Shown one piece after another: positions 27,705 through 37,442 of a stretch of 64,000 nucleotides of DNA. Position numbers and translations under genes: made by a program. Under the pieces are notes generated by a model. The model made no database searches and was not told the origin of the DNA. It worked only from the letters and a program-made list of their open reading frames with translations. Within the stretch, counting starts at the first letter, position 1, and every line of letters starts with the position of its first letter. This stretch comes from Affinundibacterium flavidum (GTDB lineage Bacteria > Pseudomonadota > Gammaproteobacteria > Burkholderiales > Burkholderiaceae_D), in contig NZ_JACOGA010000001.1 in NCBI RefSeq assembly GCF_014284175.1, positions 248,001-312,000 on the forward strand. The letters are read 5' to 3'.

Positions 27705-28508
27705 ATGTCTAAACCCATCGTTCATTTTTGCCACGGTAATAGTTTTCCAGCGGGAAGCTATCGCCAAATGTTTAAAGAACTCGCGCCGCATTACGAGATT
27801 CAGGCTTTAGAAATGCACGGACATAATCCAGCTTATCCGGTCACGACAGACTGGCCATTTTTGGTACAGGAATTAATCGATACTTTAGAAGCGCGTTATC
27901 AAGAACCCGTCATTTTATTAGGGCATTCTTTGGGTGGCATTTTGTCTTTGATGGCAAGTAGCCTGCGCCCAGATCTGGTGCGCTGTCTGGTGATGATCGA
28001 TTCACCAGTGGTTACAGGTTGGCGTGCTGGGTTTTTGAAAACTTTTCGTATGTTAGGTTTATTGGAAAAATATTCGCCGGCGCAATTCTCACTCAAGCGC
28101 AGAATGATTTGGCGTGATTCGCAAGAAGCTTTTGCGCATTTTTCTTCAAAAGAAAAATTTGCGATCTGGCCACCAGAAGTCTTGCATGACTACATTGATG
28201 CTGGCATGCAAGCACATCCAGAAGGTATCTGTTTGAAATTTACGCGTGAAATAGAGAGTGAAATTTATGTGACTCTACCGGGCAACCTCGGTGCGATTGC
28301 ACGTAAAGGTTTGCAAGTGCCAATCGGATTTGTGGGCGGTACCGAATCTGTCGAATGTCGACAAGGTGGCCTAGGTGCGACTAGAAAACTATGCGGCGAA
28401 AATTTTGTGCAACTTCCCGCAGGTCATTTATTGCCTATGGAAATGCCAGAAAAAACCGCACATGCCTGTCATGCCATGATACAAAAATTACTGAGCAAAT
28501 CTGCCTGA
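27705..28508 (+). CDS. Alpha/beta hydrolase
   Basis: This 267-residue protein has an alpha/beta hydrolase fold. The oxyanion region HFCHGNSFPAG lies near residue 6, the nucleophile serine in LLGHSLGGILS near residue 72, and a late histidine in PAGHLLPMEMPE. Cytoplasmic, no signal peptide. The substrate is not predictable, and esterase or C-C hydrolase are both possible. It follows comEC by 93 bases with no visible terminator, so co-transcription cannot be excluded. Confidence 0.85.
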   Translation: MSKPIVHFCHGNSFPAGSYRQMFKELAPHYEIQALEMHGHNPAYPVTTDWPFLVQELIDTLEARYQEPVILLGHSLGGILSLMASSLRPDLVRCLVMIDSPVVTGWRAGFLKTFRMLGLLEKYSPAQFSLKRRMIWRDSQEAFAHFSSKEKFAIWPPEVLHDYIDAGMQAHPEGICLKFTREIESEIYVTLPGNLGAIARKGLQVPIGFVGGTESVECRQGGLGATRKLCGENFVQLPAGHLLPMEMPEKTAHACHAMIQKLLSKSA

Positions 28509-28581
28509 GTTGATCACTTGCGATCCTCGATAGTCGCGTAATATAGTGCATATTTCTAATTGAATTGATTTTGGATGGACT

Positions 28582-29559
28582 ATGAGATTACACATTTATG
28601 TGACTGCGGCTGCAACTGCGTTTACTTTTGTTTGTGCCAGTTCAACTATACAAGCACAAGAAAAATTATCAACTGAATTAAAGTCGACGACGGCCATCTT
28701 TCCTTCACTGTCTGAATTAGAGCAAGTCAACGCGCAAGGGCGTGCTCATCTGACTATTGATGTCGAAAACGATAGCTTGCTACTCAAAAGGGATGATGGT
28801 TTTTACACCAGCGGTAATCATTTTATGGTGGAGAAAACTTTGCGAGCCGCCGATTATGCCGTGACTTATGGCTGGCACGTGGGGCAAGATCTGTACACCG
28901 CTTCAGATATTAAAATTAAGCCGCATCAGCTCAATCCCATCGATCATCCCTATGCAGGCTGGTTATATGCAGGCGTTTATCGTGAAGTCCAACAGAATGA
29001 TGGTAGCGGATTTCGTTTGGGGCTTGATATTGGATGCCTGGGGCCATGTGCTGGCGGCGAATGGACGCAAACGCATTTGCACCAGCTCTTGAATCAACCA
29101 TTACCGCAAGCATGGAGTACGCAACTGAAGCAGGAGTGGGGCGCTGTCGCCAATGCGGAAATCGCACCGGCTCGTTGGCAACTGAATTCCGACACGGATA
29201 TTGGTGCGCGTTTTAAGCTGCGCTTAGGGAACATTTTTACGGATGCGAAGGCAGAATTAGTGTGGCGCTATGGACGCTTAAATGTGGTGCGCGATGAACC
29301 TGCCAGTTTTGTTTTTGCACGTGTTGAAGCCCGAGCGATTGCGTATAACGCGACTTTGCAAGGCGGATATTTTAATGAGCAGATGTTGGCCGTGCATCCT
29401 AAACGTGTCGTCCCAGAAGTTGAATTCGGCTATCAGTATCGCGGTGATGTGTGGGGATTTTATGCATCTGTACTGCGTCGCGGTACAGAAATCAAAGAGC
29501 TGTCCAATGCAAAAGCTGCGCAGAATTTTGCCAAATTGCAGTTGATTTATGCGATGTAA
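28582..29559 (+). CDS. LpxR-like outer-membrane lipid A deacylase family protein
   Basis: This 325-residue protein has a signal peptide (cleavage after QA near residue 25) and looks like the DUF2219/LpxR beta-barrel family. Family marks are VENDSLLLKRDDGFYTSGNH near residue 55, DHPYAGWLYAGVY near residue 117, and GLDIGCLGPCAGGEWTQ near residue 150. LpxR removes the 3'-linked acyloxyacyl chain of lipid A in a calcium-dependent way. The function of this homologue is inferred from family only. It stands alone, convergent with an ECF sigma gene. Confidence 0.8.
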   Translation: MRLHIYVTAAATAFTFVCASSTIQAQEKLSTELKSTTAIFPSLSELEQVNAQGRAHLTIDVENDSLLLKRDDGFYTSGNHFMVEKTLRAADYAVTYGWHVGQDLYTASDIKIKPHQLNPIDHPYAGWLYAGVYREVQQNDGSGFRLGLDIGCLGPCAGGEWTQTHLHQLLNQPLPQAWSTQLKQEWGAVANAEIAPARWQLNSDTDIGARFKLRLGNIFTDAKAELVWRYGRLNVVRDEPASFVFARVEARAIAYNATLQGGYFNEQMLAVHPKRVVPEVEFGYQYRGDVWGFYASVLRRGTEIKELSNAKAAQNFAKLQLIYAM

Positions 29560-29619
29560 TTGACTTCAAAAAGATTTCACAAAATTCTCAAAAAGACCTG
29601 CGCCAGCAACCCTAATAGA

Positions 29620-30210
29620 TCAATGGATTGCCGGTGCAGGTAAAAAATGTTGTAGTGCAGACGCTTTGCGTAAAGCATGGCGAGCACGATGCACTGTCAC
29701 CATCAAGTTGTTTTTATTGATGCCCAATTCTGTACAAATTTCCTCCGCGTCGATTTCCAAGCAGTCAACCAAGGTAAATGCCTGCGCACTTTTTTCTGGC
29801 AATTGCTTGAGTGCGATTTCCAAATGTTTAAAAAAACTTTTCTGTTCCAACGCAGAGAGCGGATTGAATTCCTCACACAAACTACTATGGGTAATGCCAT
29901 AGCGCTCAGCACTGTTAGGTGGCGAGATTTCAATGTCATGGTTGACGTAGTGGCCGCTATCGCTGTTGACATGTTGTGCATGTCGTGCGCGACGAAAATT
30001 ATCGATGATCTTAAACTTCAAAATACCGATCACATACGTCGATAGAGAAGATTTGCCAGCGAAACGTTCAGGTGCTTCTAGCACCGCCAATAAAGATTCT
30101 TGCACGACATCTTCCGCAACTGTTTCGTCATGAATCCGCTGACGCGTAAACCGCAATAATTGTGGACGCAAACTACTTAACTGTTCATGTAAGGCGATGT
30201 TGTTGCTCAT
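29620..30210 (-). CDS. ECF-type RNA polymerase sigma factor (orphan)
   Basis: This 196-residue protein starts at the ATG at 30210 behind AGAGGAAG; the frame is open to 30273. Region 2 is visible in ETVAEDVVQESLLAVLEAP and STYVIGILKFKIIDNFRRA. Region 4 is visible in LPEKSAQAFTLVDCLEIDAEEICTELGI without the usual aromatic variation, followed by NNLMVTVHRARHALRK. A linker of about 50 residues between the regions is longer than usual. No anti-sigma gene is adjacent: downstream is a convergent unrelated gene and upstream the truncated haemoglobin gene. It may be part of the haemoglobin/DUF3034 unit. Confidence 0.85.
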   Translation of the reverse strand: MSNNIALHEQLSSLRPQLLRFTRQRIHDETVAEDVVQESLLAVLEAPERFAGKSSLSTYVIGILKFKIIDNFRRARHAQHVNSDSGHYVNHDIEISPPNSAERYGITHSSLCEEFNPLSALEQKSFFKHLEIALKQLPEKSAQAFTLVDCLEIDAEEICTELGINKNNLMVTVHRARHALRKASALQHFLPAPAIH

Positions 30211-30261
30211 ATCGCTTCCTCTGGGATTGGTGATATTTTTGCGAACCCATAGCTGGAGAGT

Positions 30262-30293
30262 GTAGCGATACATCTACGTAGCAGTATCGCTAC
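30262..30293. repeat. Inverted repeat between sigma factor and haemoglobin genes
   Basis: GTAGCGATAC (30262-30271) and GTATCGCTAC (30284-30293) are perfect inverse complements with a 12-base spacer. The sequence CTACGTAG also occurs twice in and after the repeat. No U-tract follows on either strand, so an operator is as likely as a terminator. Confidence 0.55.
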
Positions 30294-30349
30294 GTAGTGG
30301 TATCAAAATACAAGCTCAATAGGTGTTTGGCGTTTATTGGCGTTCAGCT

Positions 30350-30805
30350 TTATTTGCTTACGATAGGGCGTTGCATAGGGGCGAGTTTCGCCACCAGACG
30401 ATTTGATACTGACGATGGCACATCATTCTTTTCCATCGCGATTTGCAAGTCTTCTGCTAAGGCATTGAAATGGGCATTACTGATTTGCATGCCCTGATGC
30501 GCGTCATACATATCTTTGCCTTTGTACTGACAAGGGCCGCCAGCAAGTTCACAAAATTGTGCGATCAGGAGTGCGCCGAATTCTTCTTTTTTGATTTTAG
30601 TAAAGAAGCTGCTAATGCGTGGGTCAGCCTGAATGAGTGGAATGAAGTCATTGACGATCTTACTAATGCCTTCGGTTTTTCCTAAGGCTTGATAAATACT
30701 GTCGTCGCCTTTCATGTCTTGTGCGTGGGCGGATATGCTGGTGCACAGCGTAAATAAACTGGCAGCGATGAAACCTAGTGTTTGTGCTTTAAAGAAGTTT
30801 TTCAT
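30350..30805 (-). CDS. Exported group 1 truncated haemoglobin
   Basis: This 151-residue protein has a signal peptide (cleavage after AHA at residue 28) followed by a truncated globin domain of about 120 residues. Family marks are GISKIVNDFIPLIQADPRIS, then GGPCQYKGKDMYDAHQGMQI, whose His103 is the expected proximal haem ligand, then FNALAEDLQ. Group 1 truncated globins bind oxygen or NO. Most are cytoplasmic, so export to the periplasm is notable. The gene lies 50 bases behind the DUF3034 gene on the same strand and is probably co-transcribed. Confidence 0.87.
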   Translation of the reverse strand: MKNFFKAQTLGFIAASLFTLCTSISAHAQDMKGDDSIYQALGKTEGISKIVNDFIPLIQADPRISSFFTKIKKEEFGALLIAQFCELAGGPCQYKGKDMYDAHQGMQISNAHFNALAEDLQIAMEKNDVPSSVSNRLVAKLAPMQRPIVSK

Positions 30806-30855
30806 GATGATGTACTTTCAAAAAAATTGATGAGATGGAGATGTCTTCGCCTGGC

Positions 30856-31794
30856 TTAGAAGCCAGCTTGCATGGACAAATACCAGCCGCGTTGTTTGGT
30901 CGGGTTGAAGACCGTGATGTCACCTAATTGCACGTAGGCAGCCGTGACTGAGAAATTTTTGGTCGGGAAGTAGGCAACAAATACGTCAGAAAAATCTTTT
31001 TCATTATCGACACCCAGATTGCGCGGCTTCATTCGATATTCCGCACCAACGACGAGTTTGCGATTGATCAGGTAAGCCAACGAACCTTCGAGTTGTGCTT
31101 GATATTGATCTTTTTTGTCGCCGCCAAAACCTAATAAGCCCATCTGATTAGCCTTGGTCATGCGTATTGTTCCATTGACCAATAAGCTTTGCGCCAGATA
31201 AATCTTGGTGGCGGATACGTAGAAGTCGATACCATGATCGTCTTTCGCACCGAGTTGTTTCACGCTGGTCACGCCAAGCGCACCCAGTCCGCCGATGTTG
31301 GCATCGCGTTTGTATTGCAGGCCAGCGGCAATTTGTGGCATCCAGCCAGCCTGATCATAGACCGCGTCACCTGCTAGTTTGACTTTGACACCAAAAATAT
31401 CTTGTTTCAGATTAAGTTTGTTGAGTGGTGCCAGACTGCCAGTAAATTCTTGCTGGGCGATGGAAAACTCAACTTGGTCCGCGATGCCGAACGCAGCGCC
31501 AAAAGTCTTGAGACGGTAGTCTTGGGTGTTGGCTTGCGTGTAATGCACGTTTGCGCCGTAGCTATCGCGCGTACCGTAGCCAGTGATCAATGCCCACGGT
31601 GTTAATCCGCCACCGCCAGCACCTTCAACCTGACTAACGCCGCCCGTGGCTGTCAATTTGCCCATGTCGGGTAAACGCGAATCTTGGGCATTTGCCGTTA
31701 GCGTCACAGAGGCCGCACTGATCGCTAGACTGGCGGCGAGGATGACGCGACCTGGATTGTGGTTGGCGAAGTGATCTGAAAAAATTTGGTACAT
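30856..31794 (-). CDS. DUF3034 family outer-membrane-like protein
   Basis: This 312-residue protein has a signal peptide (cleavage after NA at about residue 36). A glycine-rich start, TATGGVSQVEGAGGGGLTPW, is followed by alternating amphipathic strands that look like a beta-barrel. It ends GWYLSMQAGF with a terminal phenylalanine, the usual outer-membrane sorting signal. This matches DUF3034, whose function is not known. It is preceded by a promoter-like motif that is shared with the sigma/anti-sigma operon and is followed by the truncated haemoglobin gene. Confidence 0.75.
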   Translation of the reverse strand: MYQIFSDHFANHNPGRVILAASLAISAASVTLTANAQDSRLPDMGKLTATGGVSQVEGAGGGGLTPWALITGYGTRDSYGANVHYTQANTQDYRLKTFGAAFGIADQVEFSIAQQEFTGSLAPLNKLNLKQDIFGVKVKLAGDAVYDQAGWMPQIAAGLQYKRDANIGGLGALGVTSVKQLGAKDDHGIDFYVSATKIYLAQSLLVNGTIRMTKANQMGLLGFGGDKKDQYQAQLEGSLAYLINRKLVVGAEYRMKPRNLGVDNEKDFSDVFVAYFPTKNFSVTAAYVQLGDITVFNPTKQRGWYLSMQAGF

Positions 31795-31869
31795 AGAAGC
31801 TCCCTGATTGTTTGAATGACGGGTAGTAGGTACAGCCTTTCACTCGCAAATGATTGGCTGTTACAGGTT

Positions 31870-31898
31870 TATACGAAGCTAAGTTCAAATCAGATTCA
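31870..31898 (-). promoter_or_regulatory. Candidate ECF sigma promoter for DUF3034-haemoglobin genes
   Basis: On the minus strand TGAATCT is followed after 16 bases by CGTATA, about 75 bases before the DUF3034 start. The same arrangement (TGCATCC, 16 bases, CGTATA) lies upstream of the sigma/anti-sigma operon. The shared spacing and -10-like hexamer suggest recognition by that sigma factor. Confidence 0.5.
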
Positions 31899-31971
31899 AA
31901 TTAGATTCAAATTTCTGCAAAAAATGATGAAAAATTTTTTTAAGGAAAAATGAATTGTTGAAGTGCAAAGG

Positions 31972-32010
31972 CAAAAAAGAACAAAGCCACCTGAATTTCT
32001 TGGTGGCTTT
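31972..32010 (-). terminator. Rho-independent terminator of the sigma/anti-sigma operon
   Basis: Read on the minus strand, AAAGCCACC (32010-32002) pairs with GGTGGCTTT (31991-31983) around a 10-base loop, followed by a T-rich run down to 31972. Confidence 0.85.
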
Positions 32011-32043
32011 GATATAAGTAGCTAAGTGGTAGCTAAGAATTAG

Positions 32044-32763
32044 CTAGGCAGTTTTTAACCAATTTCCTTTGAATAGGATAGGGCCGCTAGGTTTTTCAGG
32101 ATCGCCTGAGCCGCCTTTAGGCTCCAGACTGATCGCCAGCAATTGCGGGGTGTCACTCTTAATGTCGGCAGGTAAGCTAATGCGGATGATGTTTTCCTGA
32201 TTACCCCCACTGACTAAACCCAAAGATCTTACCTTGCCTTCTTTGGAGATCGACCATAATTCTAAGCTCTTGTCGGCAGCTAATTGCGGACGATCAACGA
32301 AACGCACTAAGATTTGATGATGCTCAGCGTCGCTGGAAATCACCGCAATCGGACGCGCCTTGTCATCGGACAGAGTGGCTACATATAAATCTGGTGCCAA
32401 AATAGGTGATTGCGGTTTAATTACAAAGACCGCGATCAAGATTAAAGCTGTGCTCGCAACCAGACTTAAATTGCGCCAAAAATGTAAACTGTCGAGGAAG
32501 CTAAAGAATGCGGTCGAACCGCGAGCTGCGTTAAGCTTGAGCCTCTGTTCAATATTGCGCCAAACCTGTGCTTGCGGCACTTGTTTTCGGCTAAATTCCA
32601 TCATAGGCATAAGATGTTGCTCCCATTCTCTAACGACTTGCTGTAAGTGGGGATTGATGTTTAACCACGTTTGAAAGCGTCGTCGTGCGCCGCCACGTAA
32701 AGTACCGAGCACATATTCAGCGGCCAGTTTGTGTTGGAGGCGTTTGTTGTCGTGGATGTTCAT
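32044..32763 (-). CDS. Anti-sigma factor (RskA/anti-sigma-K type)
   Basis: This 239-residue protein has an N-terminal cytoplasmic domain with LAAEYVLGTLRGGARRRFQ (residues 12-30), typical of anti-sigma-K factors. One membrane helix follows at about residues 95-112 (LSLVASTALILIAVFVI), and then a periplasmic RskA-like C-terminal domain with SLELWSISKEGKVRSLGLVSG-type sequence. It overlaps the upstream sigma gene by 4 bases (ATGA). It probably sequesters that sigma factor at the membrane until a signal releases it. Confidence 0.87.
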   Translation of the reverse strand: MNIHDNKRLQHKLAAEYVLGTLRGGARRRFQTWLNINPHLQQVVREWEQHLMPMMEFSRKQVPQAQVWRNIEQRLKLNAARGSTAFFSFLDSLHFWRNLSLVASTALILIAVFVIKPQSPILAPDLYVATLSDDKARPIAVISSDAEHHQILVRFVDRPQLAADKSLELWSISKEGKVRSLGLVSGGNQENIIRISLPADIKSDTPQLLAISLEPKGGSGDPEKPSGPILFKGNWLKTA

Positions 32764-33404
32764 GGTTTCGCCCCAACATTCGCTGTATTGGCTGTATTGG
32801 AAGTCCCGGTATTGAGGCAGAGACGTAGTTTCTCCAAGCCGCGTCGTATCCAGGTTTTCACAGTCCCCATCGGTAATTGCATTTGCTCTGCGACTTCACT
32901 ATGCGATAGATCATGGAAATAGGCCAAGCTCATTGCCTGCCTGTGCAGCCCTTCCAGTTTTGTCATGCAGCGCGCCAGAGAGGCAGCATCTTGGCTGAGT
33001 TCCAATGCCTGCGCCGGAGTCAGATCAGGGCTTTCCATCGCATGCCAGACTTCATTTTCAAATTGATCAGTATCGTAACTAACATGTAAATGCTGTCCGT
33101 TATTTAGCTTGCGCAATAAATCAAACGCACGGTTACGTACGATAGTTGTCATCCATGTCATCGGTGAAGCCAGACTACTTTGATAGCTGACAGCGTTATT
33201 CCATATATTCACAAAGCTTTCTTGTAAGACTTCTTCGGCCAACTCACGATTTTGTAGAATTCGCAAAATAAAGCTAAATAACTTGGGCGAGCTAGATTCA
33301 TATAAATCTCTGAAAGCCTTGGCATCTTGTTTGGCGATTGCCAATAGGCATAGATGCAAATGTGCGGGATCAGAGGCGGGAGTGTTTGAATATGCATTTG
33401 ACAA
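32760..33404 (-). CDS. ECF-type RNA polymerase sigma factor (SigK-like)
   Basis: This 214-residue sigma factor has region 2 in NRELAEEVLQESFVNIWNNA and MTWMTTIVRNRAFDLLRK. Region 4 is in EGLHRQAMSLAYFHDLSHSEVAEQM without the longer tail, followed by PMGTVKTWIRRGLEKLRLCL. It is translationally coupled to the RskA-type anti-sigma gene. A candidate autoregulatory promoter lies 150 bases upstream. I infer that it also controls the DUF3034 and haemoglobin genes. Confidence 0.88.
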   Translation of the reverse strand: MSNAYSNTPASDPAHLHLCLLAIAKQDAKAFRDLYESSSPKLFSFILRILQNRELAEEVLQESFVNIWNNAVSYQSSLASPMTWMTTIVRNRAFDLLRKLNNGQHLHVSYDTDQFENEVWHAMESPDLTPAQALELSQDAASLARCMTKLEGLHRQAMSLAYFHDLSHSEVAEQMQLPMGTVKTWIRRGLEKLRLCLNTGTSNTANTANVGAKP

Positions 33405-33761
33405 GGGATGTCCTTTATGGAAGGAGGTTGTACTGACGATTCAAAACTGATTCAGTTCACAGCAAGCTTGCTATTTAGTGTCGTGGCCTAGTATTGCCTA
33501 TTGTTGCTTGTTGCTTGTTGTTTTCGGTTGCTGCTTTAGGACTGCTTACTACTTATACGTCCTCCGATTCGAATCGGATGCAACATTATTGATTTAGTTG
33601 CTCACTTTGTTGAAAGCTGAGGTGTTGACTTAGTCCGTGACGATTAAGCTGCATCGTTTAGTGCTGACTTCTTTGTATGTGAAACCGTAAGTCCAAATCT
33701 TGATTTTGCACAATTTTGTTGTGCTTTGTTGAGTTCATCCCGGTGCAAAAGCGGTTCAAAT
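33405..33761. other. Intergenic region with palindrome, no gene seen
   Basis: About 357 bases upstream of the sigma gene. It holds a perfect 16-bp palindrome TCCGATTCGAATCGGA (33563-33578), the candidate ECF promoter overlapping it, and a low-complexity TTGTTGC run near 33500-33525. No ORF or RNA gene is supported. Confidence 0.5.
33554..33582 (-). promoter_or_regulatory. Candidate autoregulatory ECF promoter with palindrome
   Basis: On the minus strand TGCATCC (33582-33576), a 16-base spacer and CGTATA (33559-33554) precede the sigma gene by about 150 bases. The spacer contains most of a 16-bp perfect palindrome (33563-33578), so a further regulator could bind on top of the promoter. Confidence 0.5.
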
Positions 33762-34373
33762 CTACGGTGTTGTGGATTTAATATGACTCAAGATCCAGAA
33801 GTCACGCGATTGTCCGCGAATTTGTTTGTAACTTCTGAGTAAGCCTTCGCGTTCAAAACCGCTGCGTAGTAGGACTTGAAGCGAGCGTACATTGCTGTCG
33901 AGTACACTAGCCTGCACGCGTACGAGTCCCACTTTTTGATGTGCCCAATCGGTCAAGCTTCGACAAGTGGCGCTGGCAATGCCTAAGCCCCAGAACGCAG
34001 GTGCCAGATCGTAGGCGATTTCCGCGCTCAAATTTTGCTTGGAAAAGGTATGAAAGCCTATCGTACCTATCAGTTGATCTTTATCATTTGCAATCGCAAA
34101 CTTGATTTGTGCCAAGGCCTGACTCCAGTCTTGAACCTGAATGAACTGTTGTAAATCTTGCGGAGAATTGACTTGCCAACTCCAGTGTTCAGTTACCTCA
34201 GGCTGCCTTAGATAGGCGCACCACGTACTTAAATCTTCGGCGCGAATCGGCCTTAAATGATAGCCACTTATGTCCAGCATCGGTAGCGGATGGGCAGCAA
34301 AGGGATTGGGCGACAAAGAACCTGATCCTGTCGGAAGCGTTACATAATGAGAGTTTGCATGACCGTAGTTCAC
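33762..34373 (-). CDS. GNAT family N-acetyltransferase (RimJ/RimL type)
   Basis: This 203-residue protein has a GNAT fold of the ribosomal-protein acetyltransferase type. The start of the fold is YHLRPIRAEDLSTWCAYL and the acetyl-CoA binding loop region is YDLAPAFWGLGIASATCRSL near residue 122. The final strand region has NVRSLQVLLRSGFEREGLLR. The acceptor substrate is unknown. The first 35 residues, rich in Ser, Pro and Gly, may not be translated; a later start is possible. Single gene, divergent from pyrG. Confidence 0.85.
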   Translation of the reverse strand: MNYGHANSHYVTLPTGSGSLSPNPFAAHPLPMLDISGYHLRPIRAEDLSTWCAYLRQPEVTEHWSWQVNSPQDLQQFIQVQDWSQALAQIKFAIANDKDQLIGTIGFHTFSKQNLSAEIAYDLAPAFWGLGIASATCRSLTDWAHQKVGLVRVQASVLDSNVRSLQVLLRSGFEREGLLRSYKQIRGQSRDFWILSHIKSTTP

Positions 34374-34586
34374 TGGTGGTTGATCCTATTATTTGTACTA
34401 TGATTTTTAACGAGTATCTTTAGCGAGTTTTTGTTGCCAAAATTGGAGATGCGTCGAGATAGCAAGCAAAACGCACAAGTTTTAATTGTAATTTAAGTAA
34501 ATCAAATAAAAGAAATTTATTGCTACTTTCTACTCGCCGCTAGCGCAAAAAATCTTATCCTTGGCGTGCGTCCAGGGGCATCATGA

Positions 34587-36269
<1,683 letters not shown>

Positions 36270-36299
36270 TCGAGCGATATCAGCTTAAAGGAAAACAGC

Positions 36300-37154
36300 A
36301 TGAAATTATGTGGATTTGACGTTGGTCTGGATCAGCCTTTCTTCTTGATCGCTGGCCCTTGTGTGATCGAATCACATCAAATGGCAATGGATACTGCGGG
36401 TGCATTGAAAGAAATCACGACTGAACTCGGGATTCCTTTCATTTATAAATCATCGTTCGATAAAGCGAATCGTTCTTCTGGTACGTCTTTCCGTGGCTTG
36501 GGTATGGAAAAAGGCTTGGAAATTTTGGCCGACGTGAAGAAACAATTGAATGTCCATGTTCTGACCGATATCCACGCGATTGAAGAAATCAAACCAGTTG
36601 CAGCCGTAGTCGATGTTTTGCAAACGCCTGCTTTCTTGTGCCGTCAGACCGATTTCATTCAAGCTTGCGCGCAATCTGGCAAGCCAGTGAATATCAAAAA
36701 AGGTCAGTTCTTAGCACCGCACGATATGATCAATGTCATCGCGAAAGCGCGTTTGGCTGCGAAACAAGCTGGTCTGCCAGAAGATAATTTCATGGCTTGC
36801 GAACGTGGTGTGTCTTTCGGCTATAACAATCTGGTGTCTGACATGCGTTCATTAGCGATCATGCGTGAAACCAATTGCCCAGTCGTATTTGACGCGACGC
36901 ATTCAGTGCAGTTACCTGGCGGCCAAGGTACTTCATCAGGCGGTCAACGTGAATTCGTCCCAGTACTGGCGCGTGCCGCGGTCGCGGTGGGTATCTCAGG
37001 CTTGTTCATGGAGACGCATCCAAACCCTGCAGAAGCGATGTCCGACGGTCCGAATGCAGTACCACTTGGACGTATGAAGGAACTCTTGGCGACGCTGTTA
37101 GATTTAGATCGCATCGTCAAGAAAAACGGATTTTTAGAATCTAGTTTTAATTAA
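36300..37154 (+). CDS. kdsA: 3-deoxy-8-phosphooctulonate synthase
   Basis: This 284-residue enzyme condenses phosphoenolpyruvate and arabinose 5-phosphate to KDO 8-phosphate for the lipopolysaccharide core. Family motifs are [12 protein letters not shown] near residue 14, [23 protein letters not shown] and [15 protein letters not shown], the last carrying the conserved DxTHS. The cysteine in IAGPC (residue 21) corresponds to the metal ligand of metal-dependent KdsA enzymes, where E. coli has asparagine. It lies 30 bases behind pyrG with AAAGGAAAAC before the start, and a terminator follows. Confidence 0.95.
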   Translation: MKLCGFDVGLDQPFFLIAGPCVIESHQMAMDTAGALKEITTELGIPFIYKSSFDKANRSSGTSFRGLGMEKGLEILADVKKQLNVHVLTDIHAIEEIKPVAAVVDVLQTPAFLCRQTDFIQACAQSGKPVNIKKGQFLAPHDMINVIAKARLAAKQAGLPEDNFMACERGVSFGYNNLVSDMRSLAIMRETNCPVVFDATHSVQLPGGQGTSSGGQREFVPVLARAAVAVGISGLFMETHPNPAEAMSDGPNAVPLGRMKELLATLLDLDRIVKKNGFLESSFN

Positions 37155-37161
37155 GACTTAA

Positions 37162-37203
37162 TGCCTCGCAGAGCCTAATGACTTTGCGAGGCAAATTTTT
37201 TTG
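37162..37203 (+). terminator. Rho-independent terminator after kdsA
   Basis: TGCCTCGCA (37162-37170) and TGCGAGGCA (37185-37193) form a perfect 9-bp stem, followed by AATTTTTTTGG. Confidence 0.85.
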
Positions 37204-37238
37204 GTTGGGATTGTTTCGGTGTTTAAGGGCGGGGAATT

Positions 37239-37307
37239 GTAGTGCTGGTGCACCCCGCGCCGCCAGACCTTTGAGCACCTAAGCAGCGCGGGTTGCACCA
37301 GCCCTAC
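37239..37307. repeat. REP-like palindromic element 1
   Basis: Two 22-base arms (37239-37260 and 37286-37307) are inverse complements at 20 of 22 positions, built around GCTGGTGCA and CCCGCGC, with a 25-base loop. It lies between kdsA and eno in non-coding sequence and looks like a repetitive extragenic palindrome. Confidence 0.7.
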
Positions 37308-37328
37308 GAGAATGTGCGTGTTGGCTCC

Positions 37329-37442
37329 TTCCCCTTCAAGGGGAAGGCTGGGATGGGGATGGGTTTCAGTCGTTTAATCTGTAAAATGATCATGCAACCA
37401 AAACCCATCCCCACCCTAACCCTCCCCTTGAAGGGGCGGGGA
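37329..37442. repeat. REP/MITE-like palindromic element 2
   Basis: The left arm (37329-37366) and right arm (37400-37442) share CCCCTTCAAGGGG/CCCCTTGAAGGGG hairpins and the pair GGGATGGGGATGGGTTT / AAACCCATCCCCACCCTAA. The whole element folds into one long stem with two small hairpins. It follows element 1 directly. The rest of 37155-37715 has no gene; the eno promoter must lie in 37450-37700. Confidence 0.75.

Noticed and set aside
33480..33540. TTGTTGC repeats as a phase-variable tract
   Set aside because: The units are imperfect and irregular, and no coding frame or promoter spacer depends on them.
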